Source: Balamuthia mandrillaris
Lineage: Eukaryota; Discosea; Longamoebia; Balamuthiidae
Direction: 5' to 3'
DNA: 47,551 nucleotides
Assembly: GCA_031835245.1 (NCBI GenBank)
Contig: JAVKOQ010000376.1
Span: forward strand, 1-47,551
Shown: positions 1 to 11,393 of the stretch, one piece after another
Layout: the number at the start of each line of letters is the position of its first letter
Numbering within the stretch: position 1 is the first letter of the stretch
The notes under the pieces: model-generated
Databases searched by the model: none
Seen by the model: the letters and a program-made list of their open reading frames with translations, nothing else
Told to the model about the DNA's origin: nothing
Translations under genes and position numbers: made by a program

Positions 1-6
1 TTTCAG

Positions 7-1170
7 GGATCACTGCCAACAACGGCACCATGTCTCATGCAAAACACTTGTTAGAAGCAAAGTTTCCGGGCATCTACGTGAGAGCCATGGAAATCGGTAA
101 TGGTTATATCGACTCCTTGTTTTGGTCTGTCGGCGTTCAGGTTTGGTGTTTGTGTGTGGTGCTAAGTCGTCAGCTTAGCGTCTTTTTGCTTCTAAAACCA
201 GGTTAAAGAGTTTTGTAAAGCAGCAAAGCTTGACCCTAAGCTTGCTGGTGGCTTCAACTTGATTGGTTTCTCTCAGGTACGCTACTCTTGTTGTTGTGCG
301 CCGTGCGTTCTCACGCTTATTCGCTTATTTCTCTGAGCATAGGGAGGAATGATCACCCGTGGCTATATTGAACGGTGCAACGACCCGCCCGTCCTGAATT
401 ATATCTCTTGGGTTGCTCCTCAAATGGGCATCTACGGAGTTCCTTATGTACTTCTTTCTTTCTTGTCGTTTCTTTCTTCCTTCCTTCCTTCTTTTCTTCT
501 TCTTCTTCTTCTTCTTCTTCTTCTTCTTCTTCTTCTTCTTGCTGCATTCTTCAATCTCCCTTATCTCTTTCTTCTTCATTCCTCATTCGTTCCACCTGTG
601 AAGGCAGGGTCAATCTCCTATCTGAACACCACGTTGGACGCCATAGTAGAGTGCTGCATCTACAGCGAATGGGTTCAGAACCGGATTTCCTTTGCCGGCT
701 ATTGGAAAGATCCTTACGACATGGCAACCTACACCAAAAACAGCCTCTACCTCCCGGACATCAACAACGAGAGAGCCACCAAGAACGGTCAGTACAAGGC
801 CAACATTCTTGCCCTCAAGAACTTCGCCTTGGTGTACTCCACTGCAGATAAGGTGTTGATCCCGAAAGAAACGGGATGGTTTGGCTTCTTTGCGGAGAAC
901 TCTACGGACAGCATCGTACCATTAGAACAGACGCCGCTCTACCAAGAGGATTGGATTGGCCTACGGTATGAACTCCTTTTCTTTTTTTCTCTCTCTCTCT
1001 CTCCCTTTTATTTCATTTTTTCTTAGCCTTTTGTTTTTCGTTGTGTTGGCAGCACTTTGGACCGTACGGGCCGTTTGCATCGTTTCAAGTCCACTTGCGA
1101 CCACGAAGACTACTACTCCCACTGCTTCAACTACCACTTTGCGGCTTACGTGTTCCCTCTCCTTCGATAG
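7..1170 (+). CDS. PPT1: Palmitoyl-protein thioesterase 1-like lysosomal hydrolase, 5' end outside window
   Basis: Likely exons are 7-140, 202-276, 343-447, 604-965 and 1053-1170, and all phases agree. About 263 C-terminal residues are visible; the first exon opens right after an acceptor (tttcag), so the start lies upstream. The family removes fatty acyl groups from cysteines of lipidated proteins, usually in the lysosome. The nucleophile motif GFSQG spans the exon 2/3 junction. The family Asp lies in STADKV, just before GWFGF, and the family His in NYHFAAYVFP near the end. Further matches to remembered animal PPT1 are PGIYV, LPDINNERA, ALKNFALV and PLYQEDWIGL. The third intron holds a CTT array. 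Identification is by remembered family pattern and is firm. The protein could belong to a PPT1-like subfamily rather than be a strict orthologue. Confidence 0.88.
497..540 (+). repeat. (CTT)n microsatellite in PPT1-like intron 3
   Basis: About 15 CTT units lie inside the 156-nt intron 448-603, directly upstream of the acceptor side. The intron has no in-frame stop in the reading frame of the gene, so if retained it would insert a poly-leucine stretch. Confidence 0.9.
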
Positions 1171-1629
1171 CTGTGTGCCGCACACAATCAAAAAAAATAA
1201 AATTTCGATGGGCCTTCGAAATTTCAACAAGAAATCTCCCCAAATTTCCCATCAATTAAAACAAGTTTTTAAGGCAAAAATCTCCTTTTTGAGCCGATTT
1301 GGTGACGTGGCAATCCACCCGACGACCAATAGAAAAAAATAACTGGCCAAAGGGAAGGAAAAAGACAGGGGTGGAGGAGGAAGAAGGTGTGGCCTGCTGC
1401 TGGAACGAACCAACAACAACCCTTTTTCTCTGCTGCTGGCAAGCACTTGTCGTGGAAGGTACTCTTTCTTTCCAACTTTTTTTTTGCCAAACATATTCTT
1501 TTTTTTTTTTGTTTTTGAGAAACATTCGTTTGACTGTTGGTTGTTATTTTCTTTGGAGGCAGAAGCAGGAGGGAGAGTACGGCCGAACAAGACGTGTATA
1601 AATAAAAGGTAGCAGCAGCGGCAGCAAAG
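1171..1629. other. Intergenic, between thioesterase and septin genes
   Basis: 459 bp with no convincing gene. It holds AT-rich 3' flank of the thioesterase gene (A runs near 1190), T runs near 1500 and the presumed septin promoter. Open frames here are low-complexity and show no family features. Confidence 0.6.
1597..1606 (+). promoter_or_regulatory. TATA-like box close to the septin start
   Basis: TATAAATAAA lies 23 bp before the septin ATG (1630). If it is a real TATA box the leader would be almost absent, so it may be incidental AT-rich sequence. Confidence 0.3.
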
Positions 1630-3574
1630 ATGGAGGGCGGGTTACCCGATAGGTCTTCTGAAGAGGAGCTTGGCGATACCATCATCGACGACACTCCCAA
1701 CGAGAACAACAACTCCCAAACGCAACCGCTGCAGGAGCTCGAGAACGAGGGCGTTCGAAGGTTGAAGAAGGATAACAAGCCCACAAGCGACCTGCGCTTC
1801 CGTTCTCGCTCCTCTCCTCCGCCTTCGCCAGTCGCCCCAAAGAAGCAAGCGACCATGACCAGCAACACAACAAAGGAGGGTCAATTTCTGTTGGACAAGA
1901 AACATGCGGAGGAGTACTGGAAGCAAAAACGAGGGGCGTTGTCGCCCGCCAACTTTGCTCCGAGAAAGAACCCCTCCACTCGCTACTTCAACCTCATCGT
2001 CGTGGGGGAGAGCGGCTCCGGCAAGAGCACCTTCATCAACACGTTCTTCAAGAAACGCATCATGCCGCAGAAGCTAAACGTCGGCGAGGAGGAAGAGCAA
2101 GAAGAAGACGAGGAGAAAGAAAAGCGAGAAAAGGAAGTAAAGGAAGAAAAGAAGGGCGCAAACGAAGAAATGGAAGATGACGAAGAGACGGAGGAGGAGG
2201 AGGAGGAGGAGAAACAAGAAGAAAACGATGAGAATGAAAACGGTGATGAAGATACTGACGACACGTCAATTTTAGCTCCTACTAAGCGACTTACTGTTAT
2301 CGAAGCTGAGCGTTCGTTCTTCTCTCTCTCTCTCTCTCTCTCTCTCCTCCTCCTCCTCCTCCTCTTCCTCCTCCTCCTCCTCTCTCATTCTGCTCCTCTA
2401 CGTCTGTTCCTCTTGGGTACTGATATACTTATTACATTCCATAGTGAAGGATCAAGACGCCTCTGAAGAGAAGGTTAAGCTGCGCGTCATCGACACCCGC
2501 GGCTACGGAGACCACAAGCATCTGGAAGAGGACTGGCACGAAGTACTCACCTACATCGAGGAGCAAAAGAGCAGGTACTTTGAGGCCCAACAGAATCCCC
2601 ATCGCGATGTGAATAACATCGAAGACACTCGCGTCCACTGTTGCTTCTACTTCATCGGCGCTCACCGCTTGAAAGGAGCTGACCTCCTGTTCATGAAAGA
2701 GCTCCAGGACAAGGTCAATCTCATCCCTCTCATCGCCAAGGCGGACACATTGACCCCTCCGGAGCTTCGGCAGTACAAGCGAATCGTTCGCAGCGAGTTG
2801 GAAGGAGCAGGCATCAGGATCTATTCCTTTGAGGGAGAGAAAACGCAACCCCCGTTTGCCGTCATTGGCAGTTCCAAAGAAGTGGACCCAGTGAGAATGG
2901 TTCACGGCCGTGTCTACCATTGGGGCACAGCCGAAGTGGAGAACGAGTATCACAACGACTTTTTGCAGCTGCGTCGTTGCGTAGTGGAGAGACACTTTCC
3001 CGCGATGGAGGCTAGCACCTCATCCCTTTACGAGGGCTACCGTCGTGAACGACTCACCACCCGCTTTTACCATCGTTGGTGGCATGGGTTGTGCTCCTTC
3101 CTCTCTCAACCTCGCGTGTGGTACATCTTGTTGGCCTTGCTGCTGCTGGCTATGCCAATGGCTGCCATGTTGTGGAAGAACCAAGACCAGAAAACCAGGG
3201 TCGAGCTACATGAAGCCTTTCGAAGCAGCCTCCGCAACATCAATCCGTCGGGCGAAGGAGGAACAGAGGGAGCAGTCGGAGAGGAAGGCTTTTTGGCAGA
3301 TCAGAGGGAAGTGGAGCTTCGAAGAAAGGAGGCAGAGCTGGAAGCGAGGAAAACAGAACTGGATCTGAAGGAGAAACAGTTGGCATCTCTGAAATTCGAG
3401 TTGGAGGGCCTTCGCTTGCAGATGTACAAGGACCTGCAGGAAAGAGACCAGGTGGAGAGCGTCTACAGCGTGTGGTTGCTGTTTGGAGTGGCGTTCTTAG
3501 CGGTGCTCGCCACCACTCTTGGATGCGTTCTCTACCGTACCAAGAAAGAGCTTCGTGTTCGTCGCATGATGTAA
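1630..3574 (+). CDS. Septin GTPase with two C-terminal transmembrane segments
   Basis: Exons 1630-2311 and 2445-3574, joined in phase, give 603 aa. Septins are filament-forming GTPases at membranes and division sites. The P-loop GESGSGKST is at about 126-134, the G3 motif DTRGYGD near 244 (usually DTPGYGD), and the G4 motif AKAD near 325. The septin unique element is recognisable around WGTAEVENEYHNDFLQLR. Between G1 and G3 sits an E/K-rich insertion of about 80 residues, much longer than usual. After the GTPase domain come a hydrophobic segment (about 453-472), a charged coiled coil (RRKEAELEARKTELDLKEKQ) and a second hydrophobic segment (about 568-590), so the tail may form a membrane hairpin. 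Membrane-spanning septins are known from some algae and ciliates. The intron contains (CT)n and (CTC)n arrays. The start is the first in-frame ATG and gives a Pro/Ser-rich N-terminus. Confidence 0.92.
2321..2384 (+). repeat. (CT)n/(CTC)n microsatellites in septin intron
   Basis: CT dinucleotides followed by CTC triplets fill the middle of intron 2312-2444, pyrimidine-rich on the sense strand. Confidence 0.9.
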
Positions 3575-3634
3575 GGAAAGGCAGAGAGACCCAGGATGCG
3601 TTGCGGATGTACAAAAGGAGAAACTGGCACCTCC

Positions 3635-3676
<42 letters not shown>

Positions 3677-3936
3677 TTTTCAGTGGGTGTGTAATGTCCA
3701 GATTTGTAAAGAATGTAACTGAACTACCTTTAGTTGAAAAGTTTTTTGTTTGTGCTCACGTGCTCGCTTCCTGTAACGGAGCCACAGTTCCCGAAAAGTT
3801 AATTGATAAGTTTGCAATGGTCAATGTTAGTTTGGCATGCACTGTTGCTGTTTCCTCTATTTTCTTGCAAACGTAACAACGGTTCAAAAACAAAGCTTGT
3901 AACACTGACACGCAAGAAGGGAGAAAAACATAGAGA
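3575..3936. other. Intergenic with (CT)n array
   Basis: 362 bp between the septin stop and the next ATG. A CT array of about 18 units lies at 3638-3675. The rest is AT-rich 3' flank and presumed promoter. No gene is supported. Confidence 0.6.
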
Positions 3937-4616
3937 ATGAGCATCACGGAAGGTCTCGGGAAGGGAGCGATATCCCTCGGGCTGAAGGGCCTTGCCTTTT
4001 TTTTCCTTCTGCTAATCTTCGTCTTCCTGATCGTTGGCATTGCTGCTGAGAAGGAAGGCTTCTTCTACGCCGAAATGGACGAGTATGACTTCGACTTGGG
4101 GGTAGAGGAGCTGTGGTTCGGGTGGAAGGGTTTTTCGGTGGACGGTTTCTCTGTCACATATACAACGGAGCCGGCATTCTTTGAGGAAATGGACAGCCCT
4201 GGCTCTGCGGCCGTGGCGCTTCTCGTACTCGCCATGATAGCCTCGCTGGTGGTGGCTGCAGCCATCGGAGCAAGTATCTTTTGTGCTTTGAAGATGAAGC
4301 AATTTGCCGTGATGGCCAGTGCCGTTGCGATGGGCTTCACCGTGGCTGTGTGGTAACGTTTCAATTATCGTCACTCTTCTTTTTTTTTTGTTTTGTTAGT
4401 TGGTTGACTTAACGTTGTCCCAACCATGACAGGGTCCTGGACAGCATTGCATGGATAGTGATGATAGCTGTGTTCAACGAAAAGCTTGTCGATGATGAAC
4501 TCCAGCTGTACACATGGACCGTTGACTATGCGTTCGTTCTGCAGCTGCTCAACTGTGCTCTGTGGGTGCCGGCCGTGTTGGTCTCGTTGGGCGTTGCCAT
4601 AGTGTTGGACAGATGA
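3937..4616 (+). CDS. Four-helix membrane protein, claudin/SUR7-like topology
   Basis: Exons 3937-4352 and 4433-4616, with the tryptophan codon split by the intron, give 199 aa. Four hydrophobic segments are visible: about 19-36 (FFFLLLIFVFLIVGI), about 90-112 (AAVALLVLAMIASLVVAA), about 122-150 across the junction, and about 178-197 (WVPAVLVSLGVAIV). The long first loop (about 37-88) is acidic and aromatic-rich, with WFGWKGFSVDG. This layout of four helices with a large first loop is shared by claudins, PMP22/EMP and fungal SUR7-like proteins, but I see no family signature such as a claudin W-GLW-C-C motif. Function is unknown beyond an integral membrane protein. Confidence 0.75.
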
Positions 4617-4711
4617 GGAAGGGGGGCTCGCGAAAACGACTCTGCGAACAAAAAAACAAAAAGATCAAAACAAAACATTGAAGAAACGGATTTGAGTAGC
4701 AATTTCTGTTC

Positions 4712-4718
4712 AAAAAAA
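4712..4718 (-). terminator. Pol III T-run terminator of tRNA-Lys
   Basis: Seven A residues on the plus strand give TTTTTTT on the transcript strand, 4 nt after the tRNA 3' end. Confidence 0.75.
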
Positions 4719-4722
4719 TGAT

Positions 4723-4795
4723 CGCCAGGCGTGGGGCTCGAACCCACGACCACAAGATTAAGAGTCTTGCGCTCTACCGACTGAGCTAGCCCGGC
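4723..4795 (-). tRNA. tRNA-Lys (CTT anticodon)
   Basis: 73 nt with no intron. Read on the minus strand it begins GCCGGGCTAGCTCAGTCGG, with an anticodon loop holding CTCTTAA, a T-arm with GGTTCGAGCC, and a seven-pair acceptor stem containing one G-T pair. Discriminator base is G. A and B box sequences fit the Pol III consensus. It lies in the 312-bp gap between the membrane-protein and NMNAT genes, on the opposite strand. Confidence 0.95.
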
Positions 4796-4927
4796 TTGTT
4801 GTCCGATTGTGATTGACTTTGGGAGGAGGCAAAGAGATGGGGTCAACGTAGTGGCTGCCCCAATCGAGACCAACACAGCCAACAGTTTATGTGAATTTTT
4901 TTTCTTGCTCCTTTGTAAGGAGCGAAT

Positions 4928-5937
4928 ATGGAGGTGCACTCAGAGGCGGTGGAAGAGCAGAGCATACCGCTTGGTAAAGTGGTAGCCCGCTTGAACCGCT
5001 TGTTGGAGGAGGATCCAGAGGGTTCTCGCATTCCGGTGGTGCTCCTCTCCACCGGTTCCTTCGCACCTGGTACCACTTTCTTCTCGCCCTTGAAACCAAC
5101 TGGTTATATTCTTCGAGAGCATGAAGAACTAACCTCACCGCACCACCACAGTTCATCGCATGCACTATCAGGTGTTTGAAGTGGCAAAGCAATGGCTGGA
5201 GAGCAGGTATTCCTTCTCGGTAGTGGGCGGCTTCCTCTCGCCCAGTCATGACGACTACGTTGGGGCAAAAGTGGGTGCGCTCTCCTTTTGTTTTACCCTC
5301 TTTTTCAAGCCAACCAATTGGGTGAATAATGTAGATGAGGAAGAGTGGTGCAGGGCTCATAGAAGCGTCTCACCGGTTGGCAATGTGTAGGCTGCTAGTG
5401 GAACAGGAGCATCGCTCAGACTGGGTGGCTGTCTCCAGTTGGGAGGTGGACTCGCCGCAGGGCTTCCACGACTTTCCAGTGGTCGCCCGCTACCACAACC
5501 AGCACCTGCGCGAGCGACTTAGCGCTTTGTTGGGCGAGAAAGAGGATCAAAAACCTCTTCTAAAGCTTGTCTCTCGCCTTAGGCTGTTCTATCTTTGTGG
5601 CGCCGATCATGCATCCAACTGCTTCTTTTTTATCAAGGGAGGTATACCTGCTCTACCACAAATCGGCATTGTGGCGGTGGGTAGGCCTGGCTACACGGAG
5701 CAACTCAAACGGTTTTCGCAAATCTCAGCAAGACGAGAGGGAGGAGGAGGAGGAAAAGGCCAGGAGGAGGAAACGTTACATTTCATATTGGTGGAGAGTG
5801 AGATGCAAGACACCAGTTCAACGCTCATTCGTAAACGTTTGGCAGCGGGCCAGAGCATCGCTGACCTCACAGGCTCTGCTGTAGCAGACTACATTGAGAG
5901 CAACGACTTGCGGAAACTCTTTGCTTACTTGCCGTGA
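4928..5937 (+). CDS. NMNAT: Nicotinamide/nicotinate mononucleotide adenylyltransferase
   Basis: Exons 4928-5069, 5152-5270 and 5335-5937 give 287 aa. The enzyme joins NMN or NaMN to the AMP part of ATP to make NAD or deamido-NAD. The nucleotidyltransferase motif GSFAPVHRMH (about 43-52, form GxFxPxHxxH) is built across the first intron. FSVVGGFLSPSHDDY follows, as in eukaryotic NMNATs, then LCGAD in the middle and SSTLIRKRL near the C-terminus, matching the family ISSTxxR motif. Length fits the family (about 230-310 aa). A Gly/Glu-rich loop (RREGGGGGKGQEEE) replaces the variable linker of animal enzymes. The gene converges on HPS3, with 52 bp between the stop codons. The compartment cannot be told; no targeting signal is evident. 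Confidence 0.93.
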
Positions 5938-5989
5938 ATAAAAAATGTATACAAATAATAAATAACTATTGTAGATAAAGAAAACGAGC

Positions 5990-8900
5990 TCAGCGAAGGC
6001 GCCATTCTCCAGAGGAGGAGGATACAGCAGCACTAGTCTCCATGGCTTGCATTCCGATGATGTGCTTCACTTGTTGGGCGCGATGGTACTGGAAGCATCG
6101 TTCCAGCAAAGGGAGGAAGAAGCTCATTCTCCCATTGCCAGGCAGCAGTGCCAAGAACAGGTCTGGGGTTAGCCTTTCACTCAAGTGATGCCATAACGCA
6201 CTGTAGCTCTGCTGCAGTTCGTTGTATTGTTGGGATGGCGGTTCGTTTTCTTTTGGGGCAGCCCGAAACAATAGTTGTTGCAACGTATCTACTAAGCTTC
6301 TCCAGACAGGAACCTGCAACCATGCATGGGTAAGAAGAGAGTAGAGAGGAGAACGAGGAAAAGAGGGAAAACCAACCCGTTGGCAATAGTGTTGACCAAA
6401 CGAAATAGCGAGTTTTGGCTGTTGCTCCAACAGAAGCGGTATTGCCTCTTCAATTCTTCAACAGTATGAGTTTATGCGCCTAAATACAAGCAAAATGGTA
6501 GCACAAACGCAAACAGGAAAGAGAAAGTACCTCGGAGTGGCGGCCAAGCAAATAGGCTTTAAAAAGTGGGCCTCATGAGGCAAAAAGTTAGCAAGCATAG
6601 TAAGCAAATGGTCGCATACGCCCTCCTCAAAAGTTCTGTTGCAAACCAAGCTCTGAAACTTTTTCACATAAATGAGCGACTCTGGGTCTAGCATGCCTTC
6701 TGCGTCTTGTTCCTCTACTACTGCTTCTGCCTCTTCGTCAACATACAAAGCTCCCTCAGGAAAGCAAAGGTCCAGCCACGCAGGACGGGAAGCGAGGAAT
6801 GCGTGTTCATGCTTTTGCTTCCACTTCTCTCCCAAAGAGCCAGAATGAGGAAGGTAGAAAATGGAGAGGAGGTGCTGTCCCGAAAGCCTTTGCTCTGCTG
6901 CTGCACCGCCTTCCAGAACCTTTGCTCTCCTTTGCCGTTTTCTCTGCGCCATACCGGCTAGAATCAGAATGTATATGTCGAGCAAGCAAAACTCTAGTTG
7001 GGTTAAGTGCTTGAAGGATGTATGGTGGCGTCGAGCGCTGAGGTTCTCGCTCGCTTGAATGATAGTTTCTTCAAGATAGCACGCTGTCAAAACACTGGCA
7101 AAAAAAAAAAAAGTTAGAAGATATGATAAAGGAAAGAAGGCCCCTGACAAACAAAAATTGCAACACGCGAACAAAACCGAACGGCCAAAAGAAGGCGTAC
7201 AAAGAGTTCAAGTCATAAGCTGGCGTTGGAGATGACGAAGATATAGAACGAAAATGAAGGAGAAGAAGGTGCGATGGATCAGGATATAGTGTAGACAGAA
7301 CAACGTGAAACGGAGTCGCATCGCTGAGTGACAGCAGTGACTCCAAAAGGACCCATGGCATGTGTTCTCGAAGCAGAGCGGCAAGAGCAGGAGAAGCAGA
7401 GACATTAGAACCCTCAAAGATAGAAATGAAGGGAGAGGAGACTCCTTCCGCTGCTGCTGCACTGACAGAGGGATCGGCGAATTCTTTGGCTGTCAGCGCT
7501 ACTTCGAATGCTTCGCCATTCGCATCCTCTCCATGCAGAGGGAGCAACAGAGAATGATGTTTAAGGCAAAGCCGGATCAAGGCTTTACTGTCAATGGACA
7601 CCAGAGCCTGAACCGCTTCTTCCACTCGTCCTGTTATTCACCTCAGTCAGTGCGAAAGCACTTATCTCATGTAGAGCATCGTACCAAGATCAAGATATAT
7701 AAGAGCTCGTGCAAATGTGTTGCGAGTGAAGTACTTAGTTTGAAAAGCAGAAGGAACAGAATGACTATCGTCACTGATGCGACGTGTCAAAGAGTTCTGT
7801 TCCTTCTGTTGTTGCTGGCGGTTGTGAGGAGCTTCTATAAAAACCTCCTCGAGAAGCGCCAACGCTACCTCCTGTGAATAGGTTTGCAGTGAAGATTCTA
7901 AAATCACTGACGAGAGGCGGTGGGGGGCATGGCGCCGATAATGCTCTAGAATGGTATCACTTAACATTTCACTGGGCTCATCGTCGCCAGCCTATTTAGA
8001 TAGAGAATAAGCAAAGGACGAATTCCAATTTTTGAGAATGATGAAGAGAATATAAACTTTTCTGACCTCTGGAGAAAAGAGAACGGAATCGAGATAGTGA
8101 ATAAGAGCCATTTCAGCTCCCTTCTTGTTGATTAAGTTTTGAACAACAGCTTGAAGTGGTTGGTCACTCAAAGCAAAGAATTTGGCACATTTCATGTAGT
8201 CTTTGGCATGATGCAGATAATGCTGGAAGATAAATCACATTCCTTAGCCATTAAAGAACGAAAGGAAAGAGGAAGAGGAGGAAGAGGAAGAGGAAGAGGA
8301 AGAGGAAGAGGAAGAGGAAGAGGAAGAGGAAGAGGAAGAGGAAGAGGAAGAGGAAGAGGAAGAGGAAGAGGAAGAGGAAGAGGAGAGGAAGAGAAGGAAG
8401 AGAAGGAAGAGAGAGAAGAGAAGAGAGAGAAGAGAGAGAAGAGAGAAAGAGAGAGAAGAAGAAAGAGAGAGAGAAGAGACAGAGAGATAAATCATACCTC
8501 GGCTATTAATGAACTACTGCTCTGCAGTAGCACCATTACGTTGCTGAATTCTAATTCCATAGAAAGTTTTACAGCAGGATCGCAAGTATCAGGGTCACCT
8601 GCCAAATGACTTTGCAGCTCAGAGAGGCGGGCCTCCAACAAATAATGTCCCTCCAGCAACAATTGAAGATACACTTCTTCGTCTCCGTTTTCCTGTTTAT
8701 AAATATGATTTGGTAAGCAGAAGAGAAGAAATAGCAAATAGTGAGGAAGAGACAAACATTATTTTTGGCTTTGTCCAAAAGTTGAGAATAAAGTGTGGCG
8801 ACAGGTTTTGGTTGAAGAACGTATAAACTCCAGCTGACCTGCGCCTCCTCTGCGCTGCTACTGGACACTCCGTGGAGCGTTTTACGCATTGGGCTTGTGA

Positions 8901-9062
8901 CACTGCCACTCTTTGTCGGATACATGTTAATCACTTGATCAGAAATGGTAAAGAGGGAAACGCACCCTTGACCTACCGCGAAGGGAACCAGAACCTAATA
9001 TCACGTATAACTCTTGAGAGACAGAAGAGAGCACAAGTTGTGCATGCACAAGGGAAGAGAGA

Positions 9063-9103
<41 letters not shown>

Positions 9104-11393
9104 GAGAAGTAGAGAGGAACGAAACAACAACAAGAAAAGGAGTGGGTAAGCTGGAAGCACGTACGACTTCGGGCAACAACAAGCTCTTCACCTTCTTTGA
9201 ATCTGGGAAACCATAACAGCATTAGCAAAAATAGTGTGAACAGATTAAAAAGAACAAAACATACTTGGAGAGCAACAAAACAGCACTTTCAGTGAGAGTT
9301 ATGCTCTTCAAACTGATATAGGGAAGCATCGCCACAAGCACTGGTGTTACACTCTTTTCCTCTTCGCCAACCGAAGAACAAGGAGGTAGCGTCCATGTCT
9401 CGAGCCCATCTTGTGTGATGACGTATAAAAAGTTGGTGCTGGGATATGCTTGTGTTGCTTGCATCGTGTAGGTATATTCTGCTACCAAACTTATTTTTTC
9501 CATCACGTTGTACAGAAAACCCTATATGCTACGAGTGAGCAAAACAACTGGGCAAATACAGACTAAAAAAAAGAAAATGCCACGAGCAAGTGAGAGAGCA
9601 CAAGGGAGGGAGGGACATACGTTTTGCGGGGTTGAGATCCAGCAAGCCATGGCAGAAACGCCTGTCTAATAACACGTGGAAAACAAGGTTAGTAAAAGAA
9701 AAATCAAGGTTTAGAATATTGTCTTTGTACTTGATTATTGGAGGAGCTGATGGAGAATTTTCTCTCGGATCTAAGGAGGAGCGAGTGAACGCAGCCTTCA
9801 GTTCCCTCCGGGAACTGTTTCCTCAACATAAGATCCCATTTGCTCACTACAAACCTGCCATTAATCACAGTTAGTTCAACCAAAGACGAAAACATTGTGG
9901 AGGTGAAGAAGACAATCAAGGAAAGAAAACATAATCTAAAAATGACGATAACGAAAAAAAAAACATGTTTGAAAATAGAGTACCCAAGGTCTGTGTTGAC
10001 ACGAAGGTCATGATCAATGTCAGGGATAGGTCCTCGTTGTACAAACAGCTGGTCCTTAGCACTTTCCGTTCTCTGTGGCATCAGTAGGCTAGGCATTGGT
10101 TGTCCCACAGCAGAGGATGGCCCTTTGTTAGCGGCTGATTCGTATGTTCCTTCTCGGCTCATTGCGGTTTGTCTCTCTTCCACGTTGTTGTCGTTGTTGT
10201 TGTCATCTTCTTCTTCACCTTCAACTGCTGCTAACCGCTTTCGTGTGTCAGAAGATACCGATGAGTGTTGAGTATAATGCAGTGTTGGATTCTTTAGCTG
10301 ATGGTCAAACATGCAACGAACGAAATAGGCGTCCTCCTCGATGGGAACGACATCGCCGCCCAATACAGCACTATCTACATCTTTTGCATTCCATATGACT
10401 GCGTCTGCTGCTTCTCTTGTCTCTACTTTTTCGTCCGTCTCGTTTACACCCTCTAACTCTCCTTGTTCATTGCTTCGTTCCAAAGCGAATCGTAGCACTA
10501 CCACCTCGCAACCCAACGTATACGCTACGAAGGAAGAGCAAGAGCGAAAGGAAGATAAGTAACATCGAGATGGAATATAGAATAGCGAGCAAGTATAATA
10601 ATAACAACAACAAACCTATGTAGTCAAGAGAGATAGCAAGCTTCCTTTGCGAGTGATAAGGAATGTCAAAGTCAAAGAGCTGCTGGTGTTGCTGCACGCA
10701 AGTTCCAACCTCCTCCAACCAACTTTGGTCTAGCTGCCAAAGGCTGAGGTTTGTCTCTGTGGCAACAAGCAGACGAGCGCTATCCTTGCATACAGCCAGC
10801 TGCTGGATGGAAGAAGGAATAGGAAGTGCGGACGTTGTCACTTGGTGCGAGCTTCCGGTGGTAATAACATCAGCTGAAGCAAACGCTGAACGCCAATTAC
10901 TGTAGACCCGGCAAACAGTGATAGCCGACCTGTCGCTCTCTTTTTCGAGCGTGATGATGCTGCATTTTGACGAGGCAAGCAGAGAATTGAGAGAATGAGT
11001 TCAAGACATGTACTAACAGAGAAAGAGAAAGAGGAGGAAGGGAGGGAGGGAGGGAGAGAGAGTAAGGGAGGAAGGAAACAGGCGGAACGGAATAGAATTA
11101 CTCATCCGTGAGACTGATGTGATGAAGAGCCAAGATCGTTGTATTAACGGCAGGGAAGCTTCCCAGCAGTATGAATTGAGAGCCGGACGAAAAAGCAAAG
11201 ATGTTGCCTGCACGTAGTACAACGCGTTACCAAGTGCAACAAAAAAAAGGAGTTCGTGGTGAGATGGTTTGCTCTAACCCTCTTTTGACGCTACCAAGAT
11301 CACATCTCCACCATCGTAAGTCCACAAAGGTTCTTCCTTCATGCCCAGCACTTGCTGGCCGGCAAAAATGTTGAGAAGGACCACCTTGGGCAT
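5990..11393 (-). CDS. HPS3: HPS3-like subunit of the BLOC-2 complex
   Basis: Sixteen exons were assembled with consistent phase: 11279-11393, 11102-11207, 10616-10959, 9984-10524, 9731-9854, 9621-9665, 9265-9521, 9165-9202, 8758-8933, 8498-8692, 8067-8222, 7685-7991, 7201-7630, 6531-7094, 6377-6455 and 5990-6313. The product is 1266 aa (animal HPS3 is about 1000). BLOC-2 (HPS3, HPS5, HPS6) directs traffic from early endosomes to lysosome-related organelles. Matches to remembered human HPS3 run the full length: the start MPKVVLLNIFAGQQV, VYSNWR, FLYVITQDGLETW, SWSLYVLQPKPVATLY, KKFQSLVCNRTFEEGV, and the C-terminal MSFFLPLLERC. The N-terminal half is beta-propeller-like and the C-terminal half helical. 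A low-complexity acidic/Asn loop near residues 260-300 adds length. Introns 8 and 10 hold microsatellites. Confidence 0.85.
8268..8484 (-). repeat. (CTCTTC)n-type array in HPS3 intron 10
   Basis: About 19 GAAGAG hexamers on the plus strand (to about 8385), then degenerate GA-rich sequence. On the sense strand of HPS3 this is pyrimidine-only. It lies wholly between donor 8497 and acceptor 8223. Confidence 0.9.
9060..9099 (-). repeat. (CT)n array in HPS3 intron 8
   Basis: GA dinucleotides on the plus strand, hence CT on the sense strand of HPS3, inside intron 8934-9164. Confidence 0.85.

Noticed and set aside
1252-1868. Overlapping minus-strand frames upstream of and across the septin start
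   Set aside because: Low-complexity composition and overlap with the septin first exon; no family features.
8244-8495. Long Ser-rich and Arg/Gly-rich open frames across the GAAGAG array
   Set aside because: Pure microsatellite translation inside an HPS3 intron with good splice sites on both sides.
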